Shown piece after piece: positions 48,672 to 56,306 of a stretch of DNA of 64,000 nt; within the stretch, counting starts at the first letter, position 1, and the number at the start of each line of letters is the position of its first letter. Source of the stretch: CAVUPF01 sp963743285 (GTDB lineage: Bacteria > Actinomycetota > Thermoleophilia > Solirubrobacterales > 70-9). The notes beneath the pieces were generated by a model that worked only from the letters and a program-made list of their open reading frames with translations, searched no databases and was not told the DNA's origin. The position numbers were made by a program, and so were the translations under genes. The stretch is from NCBI GenBank assembly GCA_963743285.1, contig CAVUPF010000007.1, forward strand, positions 36,280 through 100,279, in the 5' to 3' direction.

Positions 48672-49145
48672 TCAGGGTTTGACGACCATGAAGAAGATTG
48701 CCACGACGACGATCAGGCCGGCGAGGGCGCCGACCTGGCCGATCCGTCGGGAGACGGCTAGGAACTCCTCGCTGAGCACCTCACCGGACTCCAGATCGCG
48801 CTCGGCCAACGCCTTCGCCCTGGGGACCTGCGGCTGAAAGAACCCGTGCTGGAGGCCGAAGAGGACGATGATCGCCGCGATGCCGACGCCGACGAACGCT
48901 TCACTGCCCCTCCAGGGCCCTTCGGCGAGCAGGTAGATCCCGGCGAGCAGCAGAACGATCATGCCCGGGTTGACCAGGTAGCGGTCGGTCTTCTGCACCC
49001 CGGCGAGGATCGCCGGGGTCGCCTGCGGGAACTGGGGTACCACGGAGAAGAACAGCGCGTAGCCGAAGGTCGGGCCGAAGGCCAGGACGACGGCCAAGAC
49101 GTGGATGAAGAGGCCAACGCCGTAAGCGGTGATCGTCGCCAGCAT
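48672..49145 (-). CDS. Integral membrane protein, DUF2269/CopD-like
   Basis: A 157-residue protein with four membrane helices. GLFIHVLAVVLAFGPTFGYAL holds a membrane His near the start, and a cytoplasmic stretch rich in Glu and Arg precedes the last helix. It resembles the DUF2269 family, sometimes compared with copper-resistance membrane proteins; no function proven. ATG at 49145 is preferred over TTG at 49154. Lies between murI and prmA. Confidence 0.65.
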   Translation of the reverse strand: MLATITAYGVGLFIHVLAVVLAFGPTFGYALFFSVVPQFPQATPAILAGVQKTDRYLVNPGMIVLLLAGIYLLAEGPWRGSEAFVGVGIAAIIVLFGLQHGFFQPQVPRAKALAERDLESGEVLSEEFLAVSRRIGQVGALAGLIVVVAIFFMVVKP

Positions 49146-49183
49146 CGGCGCCAACGATATGCCAAACCCCGGCGCGAACCGGC

Positions 49184-50005
49184 TCAGGCTCGGCGTAGCA
49201 GCAGCGCCGCCCAGTCGCCGTCGCGGCGACGCTCGGCCTCGGCGAGGGCGGCGGCGCCGAAGGCCGCTGAGACCTCGTCGAGCTCGGAGGGAAGCAAGCC
49301 CGAGCAGACCATGGTGCGGGGGGCGCCCCCATCGCCCAGCCGCGCGGCGACGGCGCGCAGGACCGGGGCGGTGAGATTGGCGACCGTCGTCGGCGCGAGG
49401 GCGGGCAGGCGCTCGCGCAGGTTGAGTCGCTCCAGCTCGACCGCGACGCAGTTGGCCTCGGCGTTCGCCGCCGCGGTCTCGATCGCCGGCGCCTCGTGGT
49501 CATAGCCACGCACCGGCCCCCAGCCCAGCTTGGCGGCGGCTATCCCCAACACGCCGGAGCCGGTGCCGAGGTCGGTGAGCGCTCCGCAAGCCTCGCCCGC
49601 CGCCTCCAGCTCGAGCAGCAGCTCCAGGCAGAGGCGGGTGGTGGGATGGGCGCCGGTACCGAAGGCGCGGCCGGGGTCGACGACGAGGTCGACCGCGCCC
49701 TCGCGGGGCTCCTCCCAGGAGGGCCGCAACCAGAGGCGGCCACCGACCAGGAGCGGCTTGTGGAAATCCTGCCAGCGATCTGCCCAGTCGTCGGGGACCT
49801 CTGTCGCACTCACCTCGACCCGCCCCCCGCCGACCGCGGCCTCGATCTCCCCAAGCTCTGGCAGCTCTCCCTCGCCGCCGTAAATCGCGTACTCGACGTA
49901 GCCAGGGCCACGCTCTTCCTCGGCTCCGTTCGGCGCCAGCACCACCAGCTCGGCGAGAACCAGATCGGCCTGCCCCGGAGAGCAGCGAACCGCGAGCCGG
50001 ATCAA
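49184..50005 (-). CDS. prmA: Ribosomal protein L11 methyltransferase-like protein
   Basis: A 273-residue SAM-dependent methyltransferase. FGTGAHPTTRLCLELLLEL is the PrmA signature, DLGTGSGVLGIAAAKLG is the SAM loop (Thr where Cys is usual), and NLTAPVL replaces the catalytic-loop N-L-L-A-P. The proposed TTG start at 50005 overlaps the dnaJ stop as TTGA. As sequenced, one extra T upstream makes the dnaJ frame read straight into prmA, so the two appear as a single 496-codon frame. Confidence 0.85.
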   Translation of the reverse strand: MIRLAVRCSPGQADLVLAELVVLAPNGAEEERGPGYVEYAIYGGEGELPELGEIEAAVGGGRVEVSATEVPDDWADRWQDFHKPLLVGGRLWLRPSWEEPREGAVDLVVDPGRAFGTGAHPTTRLCLELLLELEAAGEACGALTDLGTGSGVLGIAAAKLGWGPVRGYDHEAPAIETAAANAEANCVAVELERLNLRERLPALAPTTVANLTAPVLRAVAARLGDGGAPRTMVCSGLLPSELDEVSAAFGAAALAEAERRRDGDWAALLLRRA

Positions 50006-50674
50006 CCGAAGGCTCTGCGGACGCGGGAGAAGAAACCCTTCATCGCCGCCGTGTCGAGAGTCGAGGTTGGCGGGCCCGAGCGTCTCTCCCAGCCTCTCTG
50101 CCAGCTGGCGCTGCTCCTCGGAGAGGTTGGAGGGAACGACCACGTGGACGACGATCACCAGGTCGCCGGGCGGGCCGCCGCCCGAACCGGGCAGCCCGTG
50201 GCCACGCAGCGCGTAGCGGGTGCCGTGCTGGGTTCCGGCCGGGATCTCGATCTCGCGCTCACCCTCGTGGCTGGGGATCTTCACCGACTCGCCGAGCATC
50301 GCCTCGACTGCGCTCAGCTCGACCGCCTGGATCAGATCCTGGCCGCGCATCGGGCCACGCCGCACTTCGAAGCCGAGCCCGCCTCCGAAGAAGGCCTGGA
50401 AGATGTCCTCGATCGAGCCGAAGCCGGCGCCGCCGGGCGGGAAGCCGCCGGATCGCAGGCCATCGTGGCCGTAGGCGTCATAGACGCTGCGGCGCTCGGG
50501 GTCGGAGAGCACCTCATAGGCCTCGGCCGCCGCCTTGAACTTCTCCTCCGCCGCCGGGTCGTGGTCGTTGACGTCGGGGTGCAGCTCGCGGGCGAGGCGA
50601 CGGAACGCCTTCTTTACGTCGGCCTCGGAGGCGCCTCGCTCGACACCGAGGACGTCGTAGTAATCGCTCGGCAT
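50002..50674 (-). CDS. dnaJ: DnaJ-type co-chaperone with a single C-terminal domain; frameshift near the 3' end
   Basis: Residues 1-70 are a J domain with HPD at 32-34, followed by a Gly/Phe-rich stretch to about 108. The next segment joins the first strand of C-terminal domain I (RRGPMRGQDL) directly to a domain II-like block (AVELSAVEAMLGESVKIP, IEIPAGTQHGTRYALRGHG). The zinc finger with its four CxxCxGxG motifs and most of domain I are absent. The final codons GFFSRVRRAFG are in another frame; removing one T from the TTT at 50033-50035 restores them and a TGA at 50002. About 223 residues instead of about 370. Confidence 0.8.
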
Positions 50675-50680
50675 CCGCGA

Positions 50681-51415
50681 TCAGTCGCCGTAGACGGTCT
50701 CGAAGTAGCGCGAGAGCTCGCGCGCGGCGATCTGGACGGAGGCGATCGCCGTCGCGTAGTCCATTCGTAGCGGCCCGACCACGCCGACCGAGCCAAGGTT
50801 GCGGTGGCCGAGCCCGTAGTTGGCGCCGACGACGCTGACCGAGCGCAGCTCGGGCTGCGGGTTCTCGTCGCCGATCCACCAGAAGACCGAGCGCTCCTCC
50901 AGAGCGGAGCGCAGCATGCCGAGCACGTCGGCGCGGCCTTCCAGCGCGGTCATCAGCCGGTCGATCCGTGGCAGGTCGGCGAAGTGCTCCGCGGAGAGGA
51001 GCCGCGCGGCTCCGTGCATGTAGAGGGTTTCGCCGAGCGGCGGCGCCGTGGCGAGGGCCATCAGGTCGGTGACCTTGGCCAACACGGTCGTCGTCTCCCG
51101 CATCGCGTCATCGACCTCGCGCCGCAACCAGGAGAGCTCCAGTTCAACCCGCGCCCCGACTGCAGGTGCCCCCGACTGGACCAGCGCATCGACGTAGCGA
51201 CGATAGCCGGCATCGGTCGGGACGCGACCGGCCGAGGTGTGCGGATGCGTCAGGTATCCCGCCGCCTCGAGCTCCGCCAACTCCGCCCGAACCGTGGACG
51301 CCCCCCACCCGATATCGGGTCTCTCGGCGATCTCCCGGGACGCGACCGGCTTCGCCGAGACGAGATATGAATCGACCGCCAAGCGAAGGATCAGCTCTTG
51401 CCGCGTGGAGAGCAT
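50681..51415 (-). CDS. hrcA: Heat-inducible repressor HrcA, apparently internally deleted
   Basis: A 244-residue version of the class I heat-shock repressor, normally about 340 residues. The N-terminal winged helix is intact (STRQELILRLAVDSYLVSAK, STVRAELAELEAAGYL, HTSAGRVPTDAGYRRYVD). At about residue 127 the sequence jumps from LATAPPL to ETLYMHGAARLLS, skipping roughly 100 residues of the GAF-like and inserted domains. The C-terminus (LGHRNLGSVGVVGPLRMDYA) is intact. It could still bind DNA, but dimerisation and control are doubtful. No CIRCE element is visible nearby. Confidence 0.85.
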   Translation of the reverse strand: MLSTRQELILRLAVDSYLVSAKPVASREIAERPDIGWGASTVRAELAELEAAGYLTHPHTSAGRVPTDAGYRRYVDALVQSGAPAVGARVELELSWLRREVDDAMRETTTVLAKVTDLMALATAPPLGETLYMHGAARLLSAEHFADLPRIDRLMTALEGRADVLGMLRSALEERSVFWWIGDENPQPELRSVSVVGANYGLGHRNLGSVGVVGPLRMDYATAIASVQIAARELSRYFETVYGD

Positions 51416-51424
51416 CGCCCCCCA

Positions 51425-51442
51425 TTCTAGGAACCGCTAGAA
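51425..51442. promoter_or_regulatory. Inverted repeat TTCTAG-N6-CTAGAA before hrcA
   Basis: A perfect 6+6 palindrome ten bases upstream of the hrcA ATG, overlapping the stop codon of the upstream hydratase gene. Its position fits an operator, possibly for HrcA itself, but the sequence does not match CIRCE. Could also be chance. Confidence 0.3.
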
Positions 51443-51829
51443 CTGAACCTCGGCCTCGGCGTTGCGGATCGTCTGGTTATCGCCCTGGGCGGCTACCGTG
51501 TCGATCACCACTCGGTCGCCCTCGACCGCCTTGACCGTGCCGGTCACGACGATCTCCTGCTCGGGCATGCCCATGCCGCGGAACTGCACCGTGAGGCGTT
51601 TCAGCGCCCTGGGATCGCCGCCGGCGAGGGCCGCGTTGGCGCGGGCGACTAGCCCCATGACGTAGAGGCCGTGCAGGATCGTGCCCGGCAGCCCAACCGC
51701 CTTGGCGAACTCGGGGTCGATATGGATCGGGTTGAAGTCCCCTGAAGCGCCCGCGTAGCGGTGCGGCAGGTATTTGTCGGGGGTAACCCTCAGCTCCGGG
51801 ATCTGGTCTCCGACCTCCAGCTCGCTCAT
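51437..51829 (-). CDS. MaoC-like (R)-hydratase, HadB type
   Basis: About 130 residues forming a hot-dog fold. The hydratase 2 motif YAGASGDFNPIHIDPEFAKAVG carries the catalytic Asp and His, followed by GTILHGLYVMG. Together with the upstream HadA-like gene it resembles the (3R)-hydroxyacyl-ACP dehydratase pair of actinobacterial fatty acid elongation. ATG at 51829 chosen; a GTG at 51835 overlaps the partner's stop. Confidence 0.85.
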   Translation of the reverse strand: MSELEVGDQIPELRVTPDKYLPHRYAGASGDFNPIHIDPEFAKAVGLPGTILHGLYVMGLVARANAALAGGDPRALKRLTVQFRGMGMPEQEIVVTGTVKAVEGDRVVIDTVAAQGDNQTIRNAEAEVQF

Positions 51830-51831
51830 CC

Positions 51832-52272
51832 TCACACCCCCCTGACGATGTTGGTCCAGACGCCCCGCACGACCTGGTCGCCCCCCTGGTTGACCGAGCT
51901 GGACTCAAAGACGTAGAAGCCCTTGCCGTCCTTCTCGAAGATCTCCAAGCACTTCGCCGTCGTCGTTATCTGATCGCCGGAGCAGGCCGGCTCGCTCCAC
52001 TCGAACTCCTGGCCGCCGTGCACCATCGCCGCGAAGTTCATCCCCACCTCGGGGTCGAACATCGCCGGCGCCAGCGCGGGGGCGCTGTAGACGACGCAGA
52101 ACATCGGCGGTGCGACCACGTCCCGGAAGCCGGCCGCCCGGGCGGCGACGCGATCGAAGTGGACCGGGTTGTCGATCCCAAGCACCTTCGCGTACTCGCC
52201 GATCTTCTCCTTGCCGACCTCATACGTCGTGGCCGGCCACTCCTTGCCTACCGCCTCTGCCTTGATCGCCAC
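51832..52272 (-). CDS. MaoC-like dehydratase N-terminal domain protein, HadA type
   Basis: A 146-residue hot-dog protein starting at GTG (MAIKAEAVGKEWPATTYEVG), with FRDVVAPPMFCVVYSAPAL and VHGGQEFEWSEPACSGDQIT, the usual substrate-binding features of HadA/HadC-type subunits. It lacks the catalytic Asp-His pair, which its coupled partner HadB supplies. Lies directly upstream of HadB and 14 bases after lepA. Confidence 0.85.
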   Translation of the reverse strand: MAIKAEAVGKEWPATTYEVGKEKIGEYAKVLGIDNPVHFDRVAARAAGFRDVVAPPMFCVVYSAPALAPAMFDPEVGMNFAAMVHGGQEFEWSEPACSGDQITTTAKCLEIFEKDGKGFYVFESSSVNQGGDQVVRGVWTNIVRGV

Positions 52273-52286
52273 CGCGGGCAGCCTAC

Positions 52287-54080
52287 CTATTCGTCGATCT
52301 CCAGCACCGCGAGGAACGCCTCCTGCGGCACCTCCACCCGCCCCACCTGCTTCATCCGCTTCTTGCCCGCTTTCTGCTTCTTCAGCAGCTTCTGCTTGCG
52401 GGTAACGTCGCCGCCGTAGAGCTTCGCGGTGACGTCCTTGCGCAGGGCCTTCACCGTCTCCCGCGCCAGCACCCTCGAGCCGATCGCCGCCTGCACAGGG
52501 ATGTCGAACAGCTGCCGCGGGATCGTCTTGCGCAGGCGCTCGACCAGGGCCTTGCCCTGCTCGTAGGCGAAGGCGCGGTGGACGATCACCGAGAGCGCGT
52601 CGACCTTGTCGCCGGCGAGCAGGATGTCGAGCTTGACCAAATCGCCGGGGCGGTTGCCGATCGTCTCGTAGTCGAGCGAGGCGTAGCCGCGGGTGGAGGA
52701 CTTCAGGTAGTCGAAGAAGTCGAGCACGATCTCGGCCAGCGGCAGGTCGTAGCGGATCTGCACCCGCTGCGGGCTGAGGTAGTGCATGTCGACGTGGGTG
52801 CCGCGGCGCTTCTGGCAGAGCTCCATCACCGCACCGATGTAGTCGGAGGGGGCGATGATCGTCGCCCGGATGTAGGGCTCGTCGATCTCGAGGATCGAGC
52901 CCGGGTCGGGCATCTCGGTCGGGCTGCGGACCTCGATCGCCTCGCCCCCGATCAGCTTGACCTCATAGCGCACGTTCGGGGTCGTCGCCAGGAGCTCAAG
53001 TCCGTACTCGCGCTCCAGCCGCTCGCGCACGATCTCCATATGGAGGAGGCCGAGGAAGCCGCAGCGAAAGCCGAAGCCGAGCGCGTCGGAGGTCTCCGGC
53101 TCATAGGAGAGCGCCGCGTCGTTGAGAGCCAGCTTGTCGAGTGCATCGTGGAGGTCTTCGTAGCGGTCGGTGTCGATCGGGAAGAGCCCGCAGAAGACCA
53201 TCGGCTTCACCTCGCGGTATCCCTCGAGCGGCTCCGAGGCGGGTCGCCTGAGCGCGGTCAGCGTGTCACCGACCCGCAGCTTGGCGACGTCCTTGATGCC
53301 GGTGATCACGTAGCCGACCTCGCCCGCCTCCATGCCGGGTACGGGAGACATCTGCGGCCTGAAGAAGCCGATGTCGTCGATGTCGGCCTCGGTGCCGTTC
53401 TGCATGGCGAGGACCTGCTCGCGTTTGCGGAAGACCCCGTCGAACATTCGCACGTAGGCGATCACGCCCCGGTAGGGGTCGAACTCAGAGTCGAAGATGA
53501 GCGCTCGCGGCGGCGCCTCCGGGTCGCCCCGTGGTGGCGGGATGCGCTCGACGATCGCCTCCAGTACCTCGATCACCCCCTCCCCGGTCTTGGCCGAGAT
53601 CCGCAGCAACTCGCCGGGGGCGACGCCGAGCAGGTCGGCGATCTCTCCGGCGACGCGCTCCGGCTCAGCACCGGGCAGGTCGACCTTGTTGATCACCGGG
53701 ATCAGCTCGAGCCCGTTCTCGATCGCCAGGTAGGTGTTGGCGACGGTTTGCGCCTCGACCCCCTGGGCGGCGTCGACGACCAGCAGCGCCCCCTCGCAGG
53801 CGGCGAGGCTGCGCGAGACCTCGTAGGTGAAGTCGACGTGCCCGGGGGTGTCGATCAGGTGCAGGTGGTAGGTCTCACCGTCGGAGGCGCGATAGTCGAC
53901 CCGTACCGCCTGTGCCTTGATCGTGATCCCCCGCTCGCGCTCTAGGTCCATCGAGTCGAGCACCTGGGCGCGCATCTTCTTCGGGTCGACCGCCCCGGTG
54001 ATCTCGAGGATGCGGTCGGCCAGGGTCGACTTGCCGTGGTCGATGTGGGCGATGATCGAGAAGTTGCGGATGCGGTCCAT
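52287..54080 (-). CDS. lepA: Elongation factor 4
   Basis: A 597-residue ribosome-binding GTPase thought to back-translocate or assist assembly. G1 AHIDHGKSTLADR, switch II DTPGHVDFTYEVSR, G4 NKVDLPGA, and the LepA-specific C-terminal domain (RGYASLDYETIGNRPGDLVK, LYGGDVTRKQKLLKKQK) are all present. ATG at 54080 (MDRIRNFSIIAHIDHG) preferred over an earlier one at 54107. Confidence 0.96.
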   Translation of the reverse strand: MDRIRNFSIIAHIDHGKSTLADRILEITGAVDPKKMRAQVLDSMDLERERGITIKAQAVRVDYRASDGETYHLHLIDTPGHVDFTYEVSRSLAACEGALLVVDAAQGVEAQTVANTYLAIENGLELIPVINKVDLPGAEPERVAGEIADLLGVAPGELLRISAKTGEGVIEVLEAIVERIPPPRGDPEAPPRALIFDSEFDPYRGVIAYVRMFDGVFRKREQVLAMQNGTEADIDDIGFFRPQMSPVPGMEAGEVGYVITGIKDVAKLRVGDTLTALRRPASEPLEGYREVKPMVFCGLFPIDTDRYEDLHDALDKLALNDAALSYEPETSDALGFGFRCGFLGLLHMEIVRERLEREYGLELLATTPNVRYEVKLIGGEAIEVRSPTEMPDPGSILEIDEPYIRATIIAPSDYIGAVMELCQKRRGTHVDMHYLSPQRVQIRYDLPLAEIVLDFFDYLKSSTRGYASLDYETIGNRPGDLVKLDILLAGDKVDALSVIVHRAFAYEQGKALVERLRKTIPRQLFDIPVQAAIGSRVLARETVKALRKDVTAKLYGGDVTRKQKLLKKQKAGKKRMKQVGRVEVPQEAFLAVLEIDE

Positions 54081-54269
54081 GGGCCGGCCGGAGTATGGCG
54101 GCTGCACAAATGCGCTCGGCCGTCGTGGGCCTCGTTGTCGTGATGGGAGTCCTGCGCCGGTGAAGGACGGACGGAAAAGGGGGCAAGGCCCCGCGAGGGA
54201 GGGGCGGGCCCGCTCAGGGCAGCGCGCCGGCCAGGGACGGCGCCACCGACCCCACCTGCAGACGACGCG
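54081..54269. other. 189-base gap between a membrane protein gene and lepA
   Basis: Contains the lepA leader and a weak terminator-like hairpin (see 54175-54193). No open frame or RNA gene that I can support. Confidence 0.5.
54175..54193 (-). terminator. Weak intrinsic terminator-like hairpin after the polytopic membrane protein gene
   Basis: On the minus strand GGGGC-CTT-GCCCC is followed by CTTTT, about 80 bases downstream of the stop at 54270. The stem is only 5 pairs with a 3-base loop, so this is a low-confidence call. Confidence 0.3.
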
Positions 54270-56306
54270 TTAATCGCTGGGGCAGGACGATGGGTTAAGC
54301 GGGGCCGTGAGGTGGAAGACGACCGTGGGTGCCCGGCGGAGGATGACGGTGGCGCCTGGAGCTTCGGTCCATTGAGCCGCTGGAGGATAGGCGGGCTTGC
54401 CCGCTTCGATCCGATCGCGGCTGGCGATCACGTAGTTGTAGTGGCCGGCGTCGATCAGGCGGCGCCATGAGCGGCAGGTGGCGGGGGCGACGAAGCCGCC
54501 GTGGGGACGCTCGATGCCGACGTACTGGACATGGTTCGAGAGTTCGGTTCCGAACAACGGGTACAGGCGGGTGCTGGTCGTGGCGATGCGCGCGCCAGAG
54601 ATCGAGCTTGCCCAGCGGAAGGCGGCGTCGAGGCCCTGGGTCGTGAAGCTCGGATGCGCGTAGCGGTGCTGGAGGTAGTTGCGTTGCTCTCGATAGCCGA
54701 ACACCACCGCCGCCAGCAACAGCGCCCCGAGGGCCAGCGGTGCCCAGGCGGGCGGCGCCCAGCGGCGGCGGGGGCCGAGCGCGGCCCAGCGGCGAACCCG
54801 CTCCCTGAGGGGAGGCGCGATCGCCAGCAGCGCCATGCCGAGGATCAGGGTCGGGGCCAGGTAGCGCAGCGCGGACTCAAAGCCGCGCGGCATCCCGGCC
54901 GGCCCCTCTGCCGAGGTCGGCGCGAGCAGCCAGGTCAGCGCCGCAACCAGCCCGACCATCCCGAAGAGGCGCAGCAGCGGGCTGGCGCCGCGCCCGAGGC
55001 AGAGCAAAAGCCCCGCCAGCGCCAGCCCGCCGAGCAGCGGCCAGATGATCCAGAGGCCCTGGTGCAGGCCCGGCAAGAACCAATGCGACCAGACTGAGCC
55101 GTCGGTCAGGTAGCCGAAGACGCTGTGGGCTTCGCGGCCGCCCAGCGGCTGTGCGGGGGCCGGCAGGGAGATCGGCCCCAGGTGACGCACCCAGGGCAGC
55201 GGGTTGCCGGCCTTCACCAGGTTGCGAAGGTACCAGTAGCCGCCTCCAGCCAAGGCGGGCAGACCGGCAGCGAGGAGGGTGCGCCACCTTCGCCCTCGGG
55301 GCGCGATCACCGCCAGGCCGATCACAAGCACCACCGCTGCCGGCACGAAGTTGAGCTTGGTCCCCGCCGCCAGCCCCGCCGCCAGCCCGACGACCACAAG
55401 CGCCCCGCTCGAGAGCCGCCGATCCGAGCGAGCCTCCCAGTCGTTGACGGCGATCGCGACGGCGGCGAGCATGAAGAAGATCCCAACCAGATCATTCCGA
55501 GCCTCCCCGGCCTGATCCCCCAGCACCGGCACGCTCAGCGCAATCGCGACCAACGCCAGCGACACCGGCCCGACCCGATAGGCCCGCCCGATGCACCAAG
55601 CGGCCAGCAAGCACCCTGAAAACCAGACGAAATTGATCAGCGGCGAGAGGATGTCGCGACTGAACACGACCATCCCGACCGCATGGAAGATTTCCGCGTT
55701 GTCGGGGTAGAACCACGCCAGGTACTGCGGCGCAATGAAGTGCAGGTCGAACGTGTTCGCGGTCTGAAAGAACTCAACGGCAAGCGGCCCGTGGTACCAG
55801 GTCGAATCGAACCCGGTCATCCCCGTGCTGAGGCGCAACCGCACTCCGGCGGCAAAGCGGACAACCGCGACCGCGACGACCAGCAGGCTGACCACCGTGA
55901 GCGCCGAGAAAGTGGCGCTCCTCCCGCCGATATCGCCGCAGTGGGGTGCCCTGGCGGAAGCTGCGGAGGGCGAGCCCTCGGTCGTGGGGGCACGACGTCG
56001 GAGCAGCGCGCGACCCGAGACGGACAAGCTCCGAGGGGCGGATCCGCGACCGAGTGCCCATCCCCCGAGCCCCACCACCACGACGCCCAGCAGATACGGC
56101 AGCGCCTTGAACAGGCCAAACGAGCCCAGCGCCTCGGCAACCCAGATCAGGATCGCCGCAGCGAAGACAGCGCTCGCCAGCCAGGCGGGCGGTCCCGCCA
56201 GCCTCGGCAGCAGCCGCGAGCGCACTCCCGCGGCTCCCAGAGTTGCGAAGCCCACAAGCACCGCCAGCTCGGCGACCCCCAGCAGATAGCGCCCGGCGTC
56301 GAGCAT
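54270..56306 (-). CDS. Polytopic membrane protein, GT-C glycosyltransferase-like
   Basis: A 678-residue protein with about 12 or more membrane helices and a C-terminal extracytoplasmic domain of about 110 residues. The first large loop has FDSTWYHGPLAVEFFQT with acidic and aromatic residues, as in GT-C (ArnT/PMT-like) enzymes, and GGGYWYLRNLVKAGNPLPW lies further on, a motif seen in lipid-linked sugar transferases. Both suggest transfer of sugars from a polyprenyl carrier, but no catalytic proof. It follows murJ by a shared boundary (stop/start 1 base apart), hinting at cell-envelope work. Confidence 0.6.
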   Translation of the reverse strand: MLDAGRYLLGVAELAVLVGFATLGAAGVRSRLLPRLAGPPAWLASAVFAAAILIWVAEALGSFGLFKALPYLLGVVVVGLGGWALGRGSAPRSLSVSGRALLRRRAPTTEGSPSAASARAPHCGDIGGRSATFSALTVVSLLVVAVAVVRFAAGVRLRLSTGMTGFDSTWYHGPLAVEFFQTANTFDLHFIAPQYLAWFYPDNAEIFHAVGMVVFSRDILSPLINFVWFSGCLLAAWCIGRAYRVGPVSLALVAIALSVPVLGDQAGEARNDLVGIFFMLAAVAIAVNDWEARSDRRLSSGALVVVGLAAGLAAGTKLNFVPAAVVLVIGLAVIAPRGRRWRTLLAAGLPALAGGGYWYLRNLVKAGNPLPWVRHLGPISLPAPAQPLGGREAHSVFGYLTDGSVWSHWFLPGLHQGLWIIWPLLGGLALAGLLLCLGRGASPLLRLFGMVGLVAALTWLLAPTSAEGPAGMPRGFESALRYLAPTLILGMALLAIAPPLRERVRRWAALGPRRRWAPPAWAPLALGALLLAAVVFGYREQRNYLQHRYAHPSFTTQGLDAAFRWASSISGARIATTSTRLYPLFGTELSNHVQYVGIERPHGGFVAPATCRSWRRLIDAGHYNYVIASRDRIEAGKPAYPPAAQWTEAPGATVILRRAPTVVFHLTAPLNPSSCPSD

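Noticed and set aside
49184..50674. A genuine DnaJ-PrmA fusion protein
   Set aside because: The correct DnaJ ending and stop, and a prmA TTG start, survive one base out of frame, so I annotated two genes and reported the fusion only as a possibility.
50681..52272. A CIRCE element for HrcA
   Set aside because: No TTAGCACTC-N9-GAGTGCTAA-like sequence in the gaps around hrcA or dnaJ.
52578..53945. A 455-codon plus-strand open frame
   Set aside because: Antisense shadow of lepA.
54081..54269. A structured RNA upstream of lepA
   Set aside because: GC-rich inverted repeats are present, but I saw no SRP RNA, RNase P or riboswitch landmarks.
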